Positions 53,764 through 63,321 of a stretch of DNA of 64,000 bases are shown piece by piece. Source of the DNA: Winogradskyella aurantiaca (GTDB taxonomy: Bacteria; Bacteroidota; Bacteroidia; Flavobacteriales; Flavobacteriaceae). The position numbers and the translations under genes were made by a program. Each line of letters opens with the position of its first letter. Within the stretch, counting starts at the first letter, position 1. Under the pieces are notes generated by a model that saw nothing but the letters and a program-made list of their open reading frames with translations, was not told the DNA's origin and did no database searches. Where the stretch lies: the NCBI RefSeq assembly GCF_003362725.1, contig NZ_QKTV01000002.1:62001-126000 (forward strand). The letters are read 5' to 3'.

Positions 53764-56136
53764 ATGGAAGACAATCAATGTTTTCATTGTGGTGACCCTT
53801 GTGGTTCTACACCTATTCATTTTCAAGAAAAACAATTCTGTTGTAACGGTTGTAAGACGGTTTTTGAGATTTTCTCAGAAAACGACTTAACCAGTTATTA
53901 CGATCTTCAAAAATCACCAGGAGCCATTCCTACTGAAATTGAAGAAAAGTATGATTTTCTTGATCAGGCTTCAATTGTGCAAAAGCTCACTGAATTTCAA
54001 GACGATGATATTGAGATTGTTACGCTTTACATACCTCATATTCATTGCAGTTCCTGTATATGGATTCTGGAAAACTTGAACAAGCTGAATCCCAGTATCA
54101 GTAATTCTCAAGTTAATTTTGGTAAGAAGACGGTACGAGTCACCTATAGTGCTAAAAATACAAGTTTAAAAGAACTGGTACTTTTACTCAGTAGAATCGG
54201 TTATGAACCCTATATAAGTTTAGAAGATTATAGTAGTTCTGAAAAGCATATCAACCGCAGTTTAATTTATAAACTTGGTGTTGCCGGATTTGCTTTTGGA
54301 AACATTATGTTCTTATCCTTTCCGGAATATTTCGAGGTTAATGAATACTGGTTGGAACAGTACAAACACTTTTTTAGATGGTTGATGTTTAGCTTATCGC
54401 TGCCGGTGGTTTTTTACTCTGCACAAGATTATTTTATTTCAGCATTTAAAGGCCTTAGAGCAAAACTGCTAAATATTGATGTCCCCATTGCTCTCGGTAT
54501 TACAGTTTTATTCCTAAGAAGTACCATAGATATCATGTTCGATCTGGGATCAGGCTTCTTTGACAGCCTATCTGGGTTGGTCTTCTTTTTATTGGTTGGA
54601 AAGTTCTTTCAACAAAAAACCTATGACTTCTTGTCTTTTGAACGGGACTATAAATCCTATTTTCCAATTGCCATCACAAAAATAAATAAGGACAACACAG
54701 AGGAGAGCATTCCTGTTTATAAGATTGAGCAAGGAGATCGTTTATTGATTAGAAATGAAGAGCTAATTCCTGTTGACGGTATCTTAATTAAAGGTGAAGG
54801 CGCCATAGATTACAGTTTTGTGACCGGTGAATCACATCATGTCGCCAAACATTCAGGAGACAAACTTTTTGCCGGTGGTAAGCAAAAGGGGGGTGTTCTA
54901 GAGATTCAGGCTCTTAAATCGGTCGAACAAAGTTATCTCACGCAACTTTGGAGTAATGATATCTTCTCAAAAAATAAGGAAGAGGGGTTCACCAATATTA
55001 CCAATGCCATTTCCAAGCACTTTACAATTGCTATTTTAACCATTGCCCTAATTGCTACAAGTTTCTGGCTTTATGCAGATATATCAAAGGCGATGAATGT
55101 GTTTACCGCTGTATTAATCATTGCCTGTCCTTGTGCCATTGCCCTTTCTGCTCCCTTTACATTTGGTAATATGCTGCGCATTTTTGGGAAACTAAAGTTT
55201 TATATTAAAAATGTTGGGGCTTTAGAGCAACTCTCTAAAATCAACACCATTGTCTTTGATAAAACAGGAACTTTAACTTCTAATAGTAACCATACGAGTT
55301 ACGTTGGCGAACCTCTCAATACAAAAGAAGAATTGGTTCTTAAAAACACGCTTAGAGGATCCAACCATCCCTTAAGCAGATCCTTATACGAATTACTGCA
55401 ATCCAATGACATCATCAGTCTGGATCATTTTGCTGAGCACACTGGTAAGGGCATCGAGTCAAGCTTTAAAGGCATTGATTTAAAAATTGGATCGGCCAAC
55501 TTTGTCGGGCAAGCTCAGGAGCAAACAATAACTAATACTGTTGTCCACATAAGTTCAAATAATGAATATAAAGGACATTTTGCTTTCTATAATAATTATA
55601 GAAAGGGGGTATCGGGATTATTCAAACGTTTATGGAAACAATTTGAATTAATTGTCTTATCAGGAGATAACGATAGTGAGCGAGACAACCTTCAAAAACT
55701 GCTCCCAGCAAAGACCAAACTCATCTTTAATCAAAAACCGGACGATAAGCTGGAATTCATAAAGTACCATCAATCTGAAGGTTCAAAGGTTCTAATGGTT
55801 GGTGATGGTTTAAATGATGCCGGCGCTTTGGCACAGAGCGATGTTGGAATTGCCATCTCCGATAATGTCAATGTCTTCTCTCCTGCATGCGACGCCATCC
55901 TAGATGCCTGCAAGCTCAACCAACTTGACTCCTATCTATGGGCCAGCAGGAAAGCTATAGATATAATAAAATGGAGCTTTGTTTTCTCTTTTTTTTACAA
56001 TGTTATAGGTCTGTACTTTGCAGTAACAGGCCAATTAGAACCTGTAATTGCGGCCATACTAATGCCTTTAAGTTCTATTAGTATTGTTGTATTTACCACA
56101 GTATGTACCAACATGCTGGTACGAAAATTGAAATAA
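53764..56136 (+). CDS. ccoI: copper-type P1B ATPase for cbb3 oxidase assembly
   Basis: The 790-residue transporter has an N-terminal Cys-rich metal-binding region (CFHCGDPCG, then FCCNGCKTVFEIF) and a heavy-metal-associated motif HCSSC near residue 95. The P-type ATPase core has the ion-binding CPC at 455-457, the phosphorylated Asp499 in DKTGT and the hinge GDGLNDA from 680. This architecture is that of CcoI/FixI, which exports copper across the inner membrane for delivery to the CuB site of cbb3 oxidase. It is the first gene of the cluster and has its own Fnr-type promoter; a second such promoter follows it. Confidence 0.93.
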   Translation: MEDNQCFHCGDPCGSTPIHFQEKQFCCNGCKTVFEIFSENDLTSYYDLQKSPGAIPTEIEEKYDFLDQASIVQKLTEFQDDDIEIVTLYIPHIHCSSCIWILENLNKLNPSISNSQVNFGKKTVRVTYSAKNTSLKELVLLLSRIGYEPYISLEDYSSSEKHINRSLIYKLGVAGFAFGNIMFLSFPEYFEVNEYWLEQYKHFFRWLMFSLSLPVVFYSAQDYFISAFKGLRAKLLNIDVPIALGITVLFLRSTIDIMFDLGSGFFDSLSGLVFFLLVGKFFQQKTYDFLSFERDYKSYFPIAITKINKDNTEESIPVYKIEQGDRLLIRNEELIPVDGILIKGEGAIDYSFVTGESHHVAKHSGDKLFAGGKQKGGVLEIQALKSVEQSYLTQLWSNDIFSKNKEEGFTNITNAISKHFTIAILTIALIATSFWLYADISKAMNVFTAVLIIACPCAIALSAPFTFGNMLRIFGKLKFYIKNVGALEQLSKINTIVFDKTGTLTSNSNHTSYVGEPLNTKEELVLKNTLRGSNHPLSRSLYELLQSNDIISLDHFAEHTGKGIESSFKGIDLKIGSANFVGQAQEQTITNTVVHISSNNEYKGHFAFYNNYRKGVSGLFKRLWKQFELIVLSGDNDSERDNLQKLLPAKTKLIFNQKPDDKLEFIKYHQSEGSKVLMVGDGLNDAGALAQSDVGIAISDNVNVFSPACDAILDACKLNQLDSYLWASRKAIDIIKWSFVFSFFYNVIGLYFAVTGQLEPVIAAILMPLSSISIVVFTTVCTNMLVRKLK

Positions 56137-56146
56137 TAAAATGGAT

Positions 56147-56190
56147 ATGATAAAAATCATGTTTTAACCATGGACACCAAAGTATTTTTG
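56147..56190 (+). promoter_or_regulatory. ccoS-NOQP promoter with Fnr-type palindrome
   Basis: ATGATAAAAATCAT (56147-56160) is a perfect TGAT-N4-ATCA palindrome and TATTTTTG (56183-56190) a perfect -7 element, with 36.5 bp from the palindrome centre to the final G. Expected transcription would start near 56195, just before ccoS. Confidence 0.75.
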
Positions 56191-56209
56191 AAACATAACT
56201 TCAGTAGGT

Positions 56210-56404
56210 ATGAGCGTTATATATATTCTCTTGAGCATTAGCATCATAGTAGCTATTGCTTTCTTCATCATATTTATCCTAGCGGTAAAATCTGGACAAT
56301 ACGACGACGGCTACACGCCATCTGTTCGCATGTTGTTTGAAGATGAACTTGTAAAAAAATCAACAAAACAATCAATAAATACTAATACAGACAAATTACA
56401 CTAA
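56210..56404 (+). CDS. ccoS: cbb3 oxidase assembly protein CcoS
   Basis: The 64-residue protein has one N-terminal membrane helix ([20 protein letters not shown] and onward) and the characteristic [20 protein letters not shown] after it. CcoS is needed to insert haem and copper into the catalytic subunit. The gene ends two bases before ccoN. Confidence 0.92.
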   Translation: MSVIYILLSISIIVAIAFFIIFILAVKSGQYDDGYTPSVRMLFEDELVKKSTKQSINTNTDKLH

Positions 56405-56406
56405 CT

Positions 56407-58614
56407 ATGGAAATGCAACAGTTTTACTACGATAATAAAATCGTAAAGAAATTTATCTATGCCACCATACTGTGGGGAGTGGTTGGGATGCTGGTAGGAT
56501 TGCTACTGGCATTCATGTTTATTTTCCCTAACCTAACCGATGGTATTTCGTGGTTAAGTTTTGGTCGTCTACGACCTCTGCATACTAATGCTGTAATTTT
56601 TGCCTTTGTGGGTAACGCCATTTTTGCGGGAGTCTACTACTCTTCGCAGCGGCTACTTAAAACCAGAATGTTCAGTGATTTCCTGAGTAATTTTAATTTC
56701 TGGGCATGGCAATTATTAATCGTTGGAGCAGCCATTACCTTGCCACTAGGGATTACCACCTCTAAAGAATATGCCGAATTGGAATGGCCATTTGATATTG
56801 CCATTGCACTTATATGGGTAGCCTTTGGTGTTAACCTCATTGGTACCATCTTAAAACGCCGACAACGACATCTCTATGTTGCCATCTGGTTTTACATTGC
56901 CACGTTTGTAACGGTTGCAGTCCTCCATATTTTCAACAGTTTAGAACTTCCTGTGAGTGCTCTAAAGAGTTATTCTGTTTACGCAGGTGTACAAGATGCG
57001 CTGGTGCAGTGGTGGTATGGACATAATGCGGTAGCATTTTTCCTAACCACTCCGTTCTTAGGGCTTATGTACTACTTTGTACCTAAGGCTGCCAACAGAC
57101 CTGTGTATTCGTATCGACTTTCCATCGTACACTTCTGGTCTCTTATTTTTATTTATATCTGGGCCGGACCACACCACTTATTATATACAGCACTTCCAGA
57201 GTGGGCACAACACTTAGGTGTAGCTTTCTCGGTAATGCTTATTGCTCCATCCTGGGGTGGTATGATCAACGGTTTATTAACCCTTCGTGGTGCCTGGGAT
57301 AAGGTAAGAACGGATCCTGTGCTTAAGTTTATGGTCGTAGCCATTACAGGTTATGGTATGGCAACCTTTGAAGGTCCTATGCTATCGCTCAAAAATGTTA
57401 ATGCGATTGCGCACTTTACAGATTGGGTTATTGCACACGTTCACGTGGGTGCTCTAGCATGGAACGGCTTCCTGGCCTTTGGTATGATTTACTACCTGGT
57501 TCCTAAATTATTTAAAACACGTCTGTATTCCTTTAAACTGGCCGATGCACATTTCTGGTTAGGAACCTTAGGTATTGTACTCTATGCACTCCCCATGTAT
57601 GTTGCCGGGTTTACCCAGGCAAGTATGTGGAAACAGTTTAACCCTGATGGAACATTGGTTTACGGTAACTTCCTTGAAACCGTAACTGAAATTATGCCTA
57701 TGTACTGGATGCGTGCTATTGGAGGTACGCTTTACATTGTTGGAACCTTGATATTGGTTTATAATGTTGTTATGACCATTAGACATGCCGATTCTAAAGT
57801 AGAAGATGAGTTGGCTGAAGCCCCAGCTCTGGCAAGAGTAACTGGTAAACGTGTTGCCAATGAAGGATGGCACACCTGGTTGGAAAGAAAGCCTGTATTA
57901 TTGACTGTTTATGCTACCATAGCCATTCTTATTGGTGGTGTGGTTCAAATTATACCAACCTTAGTTGTAGAGTCTAACATCCCAACTATTAGTAGTGTTA
58001 AGCCTTACACAGCTCTAGAGCTCGAAGGGCGCGATATCTATATTAGAGAGGGGTGCGTGGGTTGTCATTCGCAAATGATACGTCCGTTTAGATCTGAGGT
58101 AGAGCGTTATGATCTCTCTAATGACAAACAATATTCCAAAGCTGGTGAGTATGTGTACGACCATCCGTTTTTATGGGGTTCTAAAAGAACTGGTCCAGAC
58201 TTACACAGGCTTGGGGGTAAATATTCAGACAACTGGCACTTTAACCATATGTATGACCCGCAAAGCACATCAAGTGGTTCCATAATGCCATCCTACCGAT
58301 GGCTCATTAAAAATGAGTTGGATAAATCTATGACCGAAAAGAAAATGCAGGCCATGGTGACACTTGGAGTTCCTTATACAGAGGAAGAAATAGAAAATGC
58401 ACAAGCCTCAATGTTAGAACAAGGAACTCAAATTGAAAATAACCTCTACAGTGATCCGGATTTTGTTGCTTCCTACGAAGCTGACAAGGCGGCAGCTGGA
58501 AGTGATTTTGTTGAAATGAAAAACAGAGAAATAGTTGCTCTTATTGCCTATCTCCAAAGACTTGGAACAGACATTAAGAAATCTGATCTCGAAAATCAAA
58601 CTGCTCAAAACTAA
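56407..58614 (+). CDS. ccoN: fused cbb3 cytochrome c oxidase subunits I and II (CcoN-CcoO)
   Basis: Residues 1 to about 480 are the 12-helix catalytic subunit CcoN, with the histidine-bearing [35 protein letters not shown] and [11 protein letters not shown] segments. The C-terminal 230 residues are the mono-haem cytochrome CcoO, which binds haem c at C550-x2-C553-H554 ([14 protein letters not shown]), with a membrane anchor at about 497-520. In proteobacteria these are two proteins; the fusion is common in Bacteroidota. The complex reduces oxygen to water with high affinity and pumps protons in the inner membrane. The first few helices begin without a separate signal. Confidence 0.95.
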   Translation: MEMQQFYYDNKIVKKFIYATILWGVVGMLVGLLLAFMFIFPNLTDGISWLSFGRLRPLHTNAVIFAFVGNAIFAGVYYSSQRLLKTRMFSDFLSNFNFWAWQLLIVGAAITLPLGITTSKEYAELEWPFDIAIALIWVAFGVNLIGTILKRRQRHLYVAIWFYIATFVTVAVLHIFNSLELPVSALKSYSVYAGVQDALVQWWYGHNAVAFFLTTPFLGLMYYFVPKAANRPVYSYRLSIVHFWSLIFIYIWAGPHHLLYTALPEWAQHLGVAFSVMLIAPSWGGMINGLLTLRGAWDKVRTDPVLKFMVVAITGYGMATFEGPMLSLKNVNAIAHFTDWVIAHVHVGALAWNGFLAFGMIYYLVPKLFKTRLYSFKLADAHFWLGTLGIVLYALPMYVAGFTQASMWKQFNPDGTLVYGNFLETVTEIMPMYWMRAIGGTLYIVGTLILVYNVVMTIRHADSKVEDELAEAPALARVTGKRVANEGWHTWLERKPVLLTVYATIAILIGGVVQIIPTLVVESNIPTISSVKPYTALELEGRDIYIREGCVGCHSQMIRPFRSEVERYDLSNDKQYSKAGEYVYDHPFLWGSKRTGPDLHRLGGKYSDNWHFNHMYDPQSTSSGSIMPSYRWLIKNELDKSMTEKKMQAMVTLGVPYTEEEIENAQASMLEQGTQIENNLYSDPDFVASYEADKAAAGSDFVEMKNREIVALIAYLQRLGTDIKKSDLENQTAQN

Positions 58615-58619
58615 ACATC

Positions 58620-58811
58620 ATGCTAAAATTTATAAAACATCATATGGAGAGTATCGCAGGGATTGAGATCTATCCGCTAATCTCTCTCGTCATCTTTTTC
58701 ACCTTTTTTATGGTCCTGTTTTACTGGGTTATTACCGCTAAGAAAGACTATATCACTAAGGTGAGTAACATTCCTTTAGAAACTAACAATCAAAACGACA
58801 GCATATTATGA
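58620..58811 (+). CDS. ccoQ: cbb3 oxidase CcoQ-like subunit
   Basis: The 63-residue protein has a single hydrophobic helix (about 18-38, LISLVIFFTFFMVLFYWVIT), then KKDYITKVSNIPL. Size, topology and position between ccoN and ccoP identify it as the small accessory subunit CcoQ/FixQ. Its stop overlaps the start of ccoP by four bases. Confidence 0.85.
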   Translation: MLKFIKHHMESIAGIEIYPLISLVIFFTFFMVLFYWVITAKKDYITKVSNIPLETNNQNDSIL

Positions 58812-59794
58812 GAAATCTAATCCCATCATACATACGTGTTCCGGTTGTCTTTTTCATCATTGCCGGCCTTGTTGAATACTATGTTCCTTCAGGTGATCAA
58901 CCTGCATTTATAGAACAACCAGTAATTATGCTGTTTTTAATCTTAGTGCTTTGCATACTATTAGCTATAGAAGGGATTGTGGCAGCTTTAGATAATATTC
59001 TATTTAGAAGCTTAGATAAGGAAGCCCAGGCACGCTATTTAGAGCAAAAGAATAAGGCCCCAGAATTCAAACGATTAAAGGCCATATATCTAAAACTCTT
59101 GGGTAGTAAACCCATTGAAGAAGAAGCAGAAATTATTCTTGATCATAACTATGACGGTATTAAAGAGCTTGATAATAGCTTACCACCATGGTGGCTATAT
59201 GGTTTTTATGTCACCATCATCTTTGGTGTGGTTTATATGATACGTTATCACGTATTAGGTGCTGACGACCAATTTGTGGAATATGAAATCGAGTATGCCG
59301 AAGCAGCCAAGGCCATTGAAGAATACAAAAAAACAGCTAAGGATCTAGTAGATGTTAACACCGTTGAGTTGTTAACAGACGCAGGTGATCTTAACGCTGG
59401 TAAGAAGATATTTGAAGTTAACTGTGTGGCCTGTCATATGGCAGACGGTGGCGGAGGTATTGGACCTAACCTTACTGATGAGTATTGGATTTTAGGTGGG
59501 GGTATTAAAAATGTCTTTAATACCATTTCTGAAGGTGGTCGTTCCGGTAAAGGGATGATTGCTTGGAAAGCCAGTTTAAAACCTTCGGAAATGGCACAGG
59601 TAGCTAGTTATGTTCTGCAATTTCAAGGCACAACAGCGGCTAATCCAAAAGAACCAGAAGGTGAGATTTGGGTAGATGAAAGTGCAGTAGAAGAATCTAC
59701 ACAGGAATCTGCTACAGAGGCAACCGAAGAGGCTCCTGCCGAAGAAGCAGCCGAACCTATTGAAGCCACCACAACTGTAGCATCAAACAACTAA
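58808..59794 (+). CDS. ccoP: cbb3 oxidase subunit III (mono-haem CcoP)
   Basis: The 328-residue protein has an N-terminal membrane region, then the FixP/CcoP N-terminal signature NSLPPWWLYGFYVTIIFGVV. One cytochrome c domain follows, with C206-x2-C209-H210 (NCVACHMADGGGGIGPNL) and the axial-Met region SGKGMIAWKASL. Proteobacterial CcoP has two such haems; only one is present here. The C-terminal 50 residues are a low-complexity Glu/Ala/Thr tail. It delivers electrons to the oxidase. The next gene, ccoG, starts 12 bases later. Confidence 0.92.
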   Translation: MRNLIPSYIRVPVVFFIIAGLVEYYVPSGDQPAFIEQPVIMLFLILVLCILLAIEGIVAALDNILFRSLDKEAQARYLEQKNKAPEFKRLKAIYLKLLGSKPIEEEAEIILDHNYDGIKELDNSLPPWWLYGFYVTIIFGVVYMIRYHVLGADDQFVEYEIEYAEAAKAIEEYKKTAKDLVDVNTVELLTDAGDLNAGKKIFEVNCVACHMADGGGGIGPNLTDEYWILGGGIKNVFNTISEGGRSGKGMIAWKASLKPSEMAQVASYVLQFQGTTAANPKEPEGEIWVDESAVEESTQESATEATEEAPAEEAAEPIEATTTVASNN

Positions 59795-59806
59795 CGAACA
59801 ACGTGC

Positions 59807-61231
59807 ATGGAAGCGCCACCAAATGAAGTATTTAGAGATTCCATTGCTACCATCGATGAAGAAGGTAAGCGTAATTGGATATTTCCTAAAAAACCTGCCG
59901 GACCGCTTTATGAAAAACGAAAACTGGTAAGTTACTTTTTGCTGGCGTTTCTCTTTGCAGCCCCCTTTATAAAAATAAATGGAAACCAATTCCTGATGTT
60001 TAATGTGCTGGAACGGCGCTTTAACATCTTTGGACTGCCCTTCTGGCCTCAGGACTTTCATTTGTTTGTTATTTCCATGATTATTGGAGTGGTCTTCGTC
60101 ACCCTATTTACGGTTGGATTTGGACGCATTTTCTGCGGTTGGATTTGTCCGCAGACTATTTTTATGGAAATGGTATTCAGAAGAATAGAATATGCAATTG
60201 AAGGAGATAGAAACAAACAAATGCGTCTTAAACGCCAGAAATGGGATGCAGAAAAAATTCGTAAACGAAGTTTGAAATGGTTCATTTTTATGATCATTTC
60301 GTTTCTCATTGCCAATATATTTCTAGCCTACCTAATTGGGAGCGATAAATTATTGAACTATGTAAAAAATGGGCCTTTTGAGCATATGGGTACATTTATA
60401 CCACTTATAATTTTCACCGCTGTCTTTTATTTCGTGTTTGCCTGGTTTAGAGAACAGGTGTGCATTATTGCCTGCCCATATGGCCGACTGCAAGGTGTCT
60501 TACTAGATACAAAGTCCATAGTAGTGGCTTATGATCATAAACGCGGTGAAGGTGAGAATGGACGAAAAAAATTTCGGAAAAATGAGGACCGTGATGCTCT
60601 AGGCCATGGTGACTGTATAGACTGCTTCCAATGTGTCCACGTTTGTCCAACAGGAATAGATATTAGAAATGGCACTCAACTAGAGTGTGTTAATTGTACC
60701 GCCTGTATTGACGAGTGTGATACCATCATGGAAAAGATCAACAAACCTAAAGGTCTTATACGTTACGCTAGTGAAGAAAACATAGAAAATAAAGTCCCTT
60801 TTAAGTTTACTGCTCGCATGAAGGGATACGTTGCGGTTTTAGGCATACTAATAGCTGTGTTGTTAGGTATGTTGGCCTTACGCAACGATGTTGAAGCGAC
60901 CATACTGCGACTTCCAGGTCAATTGTATGAGCGTAAAGACAATAATGTGATCAGTAATGTGTACACCTATAAGCTCATCAATAAAACAACGGATACTATA
61001 AAAGGGGTCACCTTTAGAGTTAGAAATCAAATGGGAATTGTCAAATTGGTATCCAATAATTCCAGTATTGAAGTTCCTGCTACGGGGTTAGCGGAAGGCA
61101 CCTTATTCATTGAAATGAAACAGGGGGATCTTGAAGGAGATAAACACAAAATTCGTGTAGATGTGTATAGTGAAGAAGAGTTAATTGAAACGACAAGTGT
61201 AAGTTTCCTTGGACCTAGAAGTTATAATTAA
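59807..61231 (+). CDS. ccoG: cbb3 oxidase accessory protein CcoG (polyferredoxin)
   Basis: The 474-residue membrane protein has about five hydrophobic segments. It carries the CGWICPQTIFMEM and CIIACPYGRLQG motifs near residues 120 and 220, and a two-cluster ferredoxin domain (CIDCFQCVHVCPTG and LECVNCTACIDECD, about 268-305). A periplasmic immunoglobulin-like domain forms the end (about 360-474). CcoG is thought to reduce copper for CcoI-dependent assembly of the oxidase. It sits in the usual place between ccoP and ccoH. Confidence 0.93.
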   Translation: MEAPPNEVFRDSIATIDEEGKRNWIFPKKPAGPLYEKRKLVSYFLLAFLFAAPFIKINGNQFLMFNVLERRFNIFGLPFWPQDFHLFVISMIIGVVFVTLFTVGFGRIFCGWICPQTIFMEMVFRRIEYAIEGDRNKQMRLKRQKWDAEKIRKRSLKWFIFMIISFLIANIFLAYLIGSDKLLNYVKNGPFEHMGTFIPLIIFTAVFYFVFAWFREQVCIIACPYGRLQGVLLDTKSIVVAYDHKRGEGENGRKKFRKNEDRDALGHGDCIDCFQCVHVCPTGIDIRNGTQLECVNCTACIDECDTIMEKINKPKGLIRYASEENIENKVPFKFTARMKGYVAVLGILIAVLLGMLALRNDVEATILRLPGQLYERKDNNVISNVYTYKLINKTTDTIKGVTFRVRNQMGIVKLVSNNSSIEVPATGLAEGTLFIEMKQGDLEGDKHKIRVDVYSEEELIETTSVSFLGPRSYN

Positions 61232-61253
61232 TAATTGCTAAAAGAAGAATAAA

Positions 61254-61700
61254 ATGAAGTTAAACTGGGGAACCGCCATTGTTATTGCCTTTATAGGATT
61301 TATAGGCTTTATCATGTTTTTTGTGGTACGCATGAGCACGGATGACAAGTACAATCACGAGTTAGTAGCTGATGATTATTATCAGCAAGAATTAGAATAT
61401 CAAAATGATATAGACAAAGTTGAAAACGCTAAAGCACTTTCTGAGGAGATCAGTTATAAAAAAACTGAGGAAGGATTGCTTTTAAGTTTCCCTAAAGAAA
61501 TTGATCAATTAAAAATAGAAGGTAAAGTGTTCCTAATAAGACCATCTAATAAACAATTAGATTTTGAAATGCCTATTTCATTATCTAACCATTATTTGCT
61601 CATACCTGACAACCGTTTATTGGATGGTCGTTGGAACATTAGAATCGAATGGACCGAGGGAAAGGAAACCTACCTTTACAAATCGGCATTAACGTATTAA
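61254..61700 (+). CDS. ccoH: FixH/CcoH-like cbb3 assembly protein
   Basis: The 148-residue protein has one N-terminal membrane helix (about 4-26) and a periplasmic beta-domain. It contains the typical DDYYQQELEYQNDIDKVENA just after the helix. FixH/CcoH proteins stabilise the cbb3 assembly intermediate. It is 22 bases after ccoG and four bases before the next gene. Confidence 0.87.
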   Translation: MKLNWGTAIVIAFIGFIGFIMFFVVRMSTDDKYNHELVADDYYQQELEYQNDIDKVENAKALSEEISYKKTEEGLLLSFPKEIDQLKIEGKVFLIRPSNKQLDFEMPISLSNHYLLIPDNRLLDGRWNIRIEWTEGKETYLYKSALTY

Positions 61701-61704
61701 GCTA

Positions 61705-62406
61705 ATGCTCTACTCTGCGCTTGTTTTGGGTTTACTTGGAAGTCTGCATTGCATGGGCATGTGCGGGCCTATCGCCTTTATGCTACCAGTGAATAGAAGT
61801 AACTCATGGGCTAAGGCGGGGCAGATTGCCTTGTACCACCTTGGTAGAATCTTTGCCTACAGTATCATAGGATTGGTATTTGGGCTCATTGGCAAAAGCC
61901 TTTACATATTTGGTATTCAACAGCAATTATCCATTGCTATTGGAGTTCTAATGATTGTTCTTGTTTTAATACCAAACCGTCTGGCAGGCAATCTTAGGAT
62001 CGCACAACCCATTTATAAAATCATTTCAAGAGTCAAGTCCAATTTAGGAACTGCCTTAAAGAAACGTACGCCAGACACTTTTTTAACCATTGGATTCTTA
62101 AACGGGTTCTTACCATGCGGTTTGGTATATATGGCCGTTTTTGGGGCGATTGCCATGGGCAATTTAGCCGAAAGCTCATTGTACATGGTCCTTTTTGGTA
62201 TTGGAACTATACCTCTTATGACTACAGCCGTTTATATAGGTAAGTTTCTCAATTTCAATATCAAAGCCAAAATCCAAAAGGCCATACCCCTATTTGTAGT
62301 CATTATTGGAGTCTTATTCATTTTAAGAGGACTTGGTTTAGGAATTCCATATATATCGCCCGCTCCTGTTGTAGAAATGGTTGATTCAGCTATAGACTGC
62401 CATTAA
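61705..62406 (+). CDS. TauE/SafE-like (UreH-type) membrane protein of the cbb3 cluster
   Basis: The 233-residue protein has about six helices. It begins with LGLLGSLHCMGMCGPIAFML, whose HC-x-GMCGP motif marks the UreH/TauE-SafE-like proteins found in cbb3 clusters. The second motif NGFLPCGLVYMAVFGAIA near residue 132 repeats the Cys-Gly-Pro theme. The family label sulfite exporter is historical; in this context a copper or thiol role in oxidase assembly is more likely, but unproven. It is the last gene of the cco operon. Confidence 0.82.
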   Translation: MLYSALVLGLLGSLHCMGMCGPIAFMLPVNRSNSWAKAGQIALYHLGRIFAYSIIGLVFGLIGKSLYIFGIQQQLSIAIGVLMIVLVLIPNRLAGNLRIAQPIYKIISRVKSNLGTALKKRTPDTFLTIGFLNGFLPCGLVYMAVFGAIAMGNLAESSLYMVLFGIGTIPLMTTAVYIGKFLNFNIKAKIQKAIPLFVVIIGVLFILRGLGLGIPYISPAPVVEMVDSAIDCH

Positions 62407-62410
62407 AAAA

Positions 62411-62442
62411 AGCGCTAGATCTATCGTTCTAACGCTCTTCTT
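62411..62442 (+). terminator. probable terminator between the cco operon and the convergent USP gene
   Basis: Arms 62411-62419 and 62428-62436 (AGCGCTAGA and TCTAACGCT) pair with one mismatch. An A run before and a T/C-rich stretch after make it a possible bidirectional terminator. Confidence 0.5.
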
Positions 62443-62476
62443 CTACGTAATCAATTTGTAACTTGTAATAAGTAAA

Positions 62477-63310
62477 TTATATCTTGAAAGTCATCACTGG
62501 CAAGGTTGAATGATTGGCTAAATCCTCAGAAATACTGCCTTCAAAGAAGTGCGCTAATCCTTTTCGTCCATGGGTTGCTACAGCAATAAGATCTGCGCCT
62601 ATAGCATTTGCAAAATTTAGTATGCCCTTCTCTATTGAATAGTCTGATACCACATTAACTTCATTAATACTATCCAAACTTCCTTCCGCCTTTTTTAGGA
62701 ACAATGAAACGCGCTTATCAATTTCGGTGGAACTTCTAAAATTACCATCTGGTGAATTGACATATACCAAATGCATCTTCGCACCAAGCTTCTTAAACGT
62801 TAATTTAGCTTTTAGATACGGCATTATTGCCTCTTCGGAGAAATCGCTTGCAAAGACACCATTTTCAAAGTCTAATAAGATGGGGTTGTGCTTAATAACA
62901 AGCACAGGTATATCCGCATATCGCACCACTTTCTCGGTATTAGAACCAACCAACACCTCTTTAACACCACTGGCACCATGAGATCCCATAACTATTAAAT
63001 TGGCATCGTGATCCTTAGCCACCTCATTGACCTCACTAAATACTTTAAAGTGTTTGACGATGGGGGTCACCTTAATCCCTTCCAGATAATCCTTATTCAG
63101 GAATTCTTCAAAACGCTGTTCGGCTAGTTTATAATAAAAAACCGCCTCTTCATTAATAGCATTTCCGGCAGTAGTTAGAATAGCGCTAGACAATTCTAAC
63201 ATGTGCAGAACTAAAAGTTCTGAATCATATTTCCTTGCCAGGTTAGCAGCAGCCTCCAGTGCAAAATCTGAATGCTCAGAAAAATCAATTGGTACAATAA
63301 TGCGTTTCAT
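62477..63310 (-). CDS. universal stress protein (tandem USP domains)
   Basis: The 277-residue protein holds two USP domains. The first begins KRIIVPIDFSEHSDFALEAA and has the ATP-loop signature MGSHGASGVKEVLVGSNTE. The second ends with VATHGRKGLAHFFEGSISED, again with the G-x2-G-x9-GS pattern. Both loops are intact, unlike in the USP at 16.2 kb. It lies 11 bases downstream of hemN on the same strand, so it is likely co-expressed with it. USPs often accompany low-oxygen regulons. Confidence 0.88.
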   Translation of the reverse strand: MKRIIVPIDFSEHSDFALEAAANLARKYDSELLVLHMLELSSAILTTAGNAINEEAVFYYKLAEQRFEEFLNKDYLEGIKVTPIVKHFKVFSEVNEVAKDHDANLIVMGSHGASGVKEVLVGSNTEKVVRYADIPVLVIKHNPILLDFENGVFASDFSEEAIMPYLKAKLTFKKLGAKMHLVYVNSPDGNFRSSTEIDKRVSLFLKKAEGSLDSINEVNVVSDYSIEKGILNFANAIGADLIAVATHGRKGLAHFFEGSISEDLANHSTLPVMTFKI

Positions 63311-63321
63311 AGGTAAAGTAT

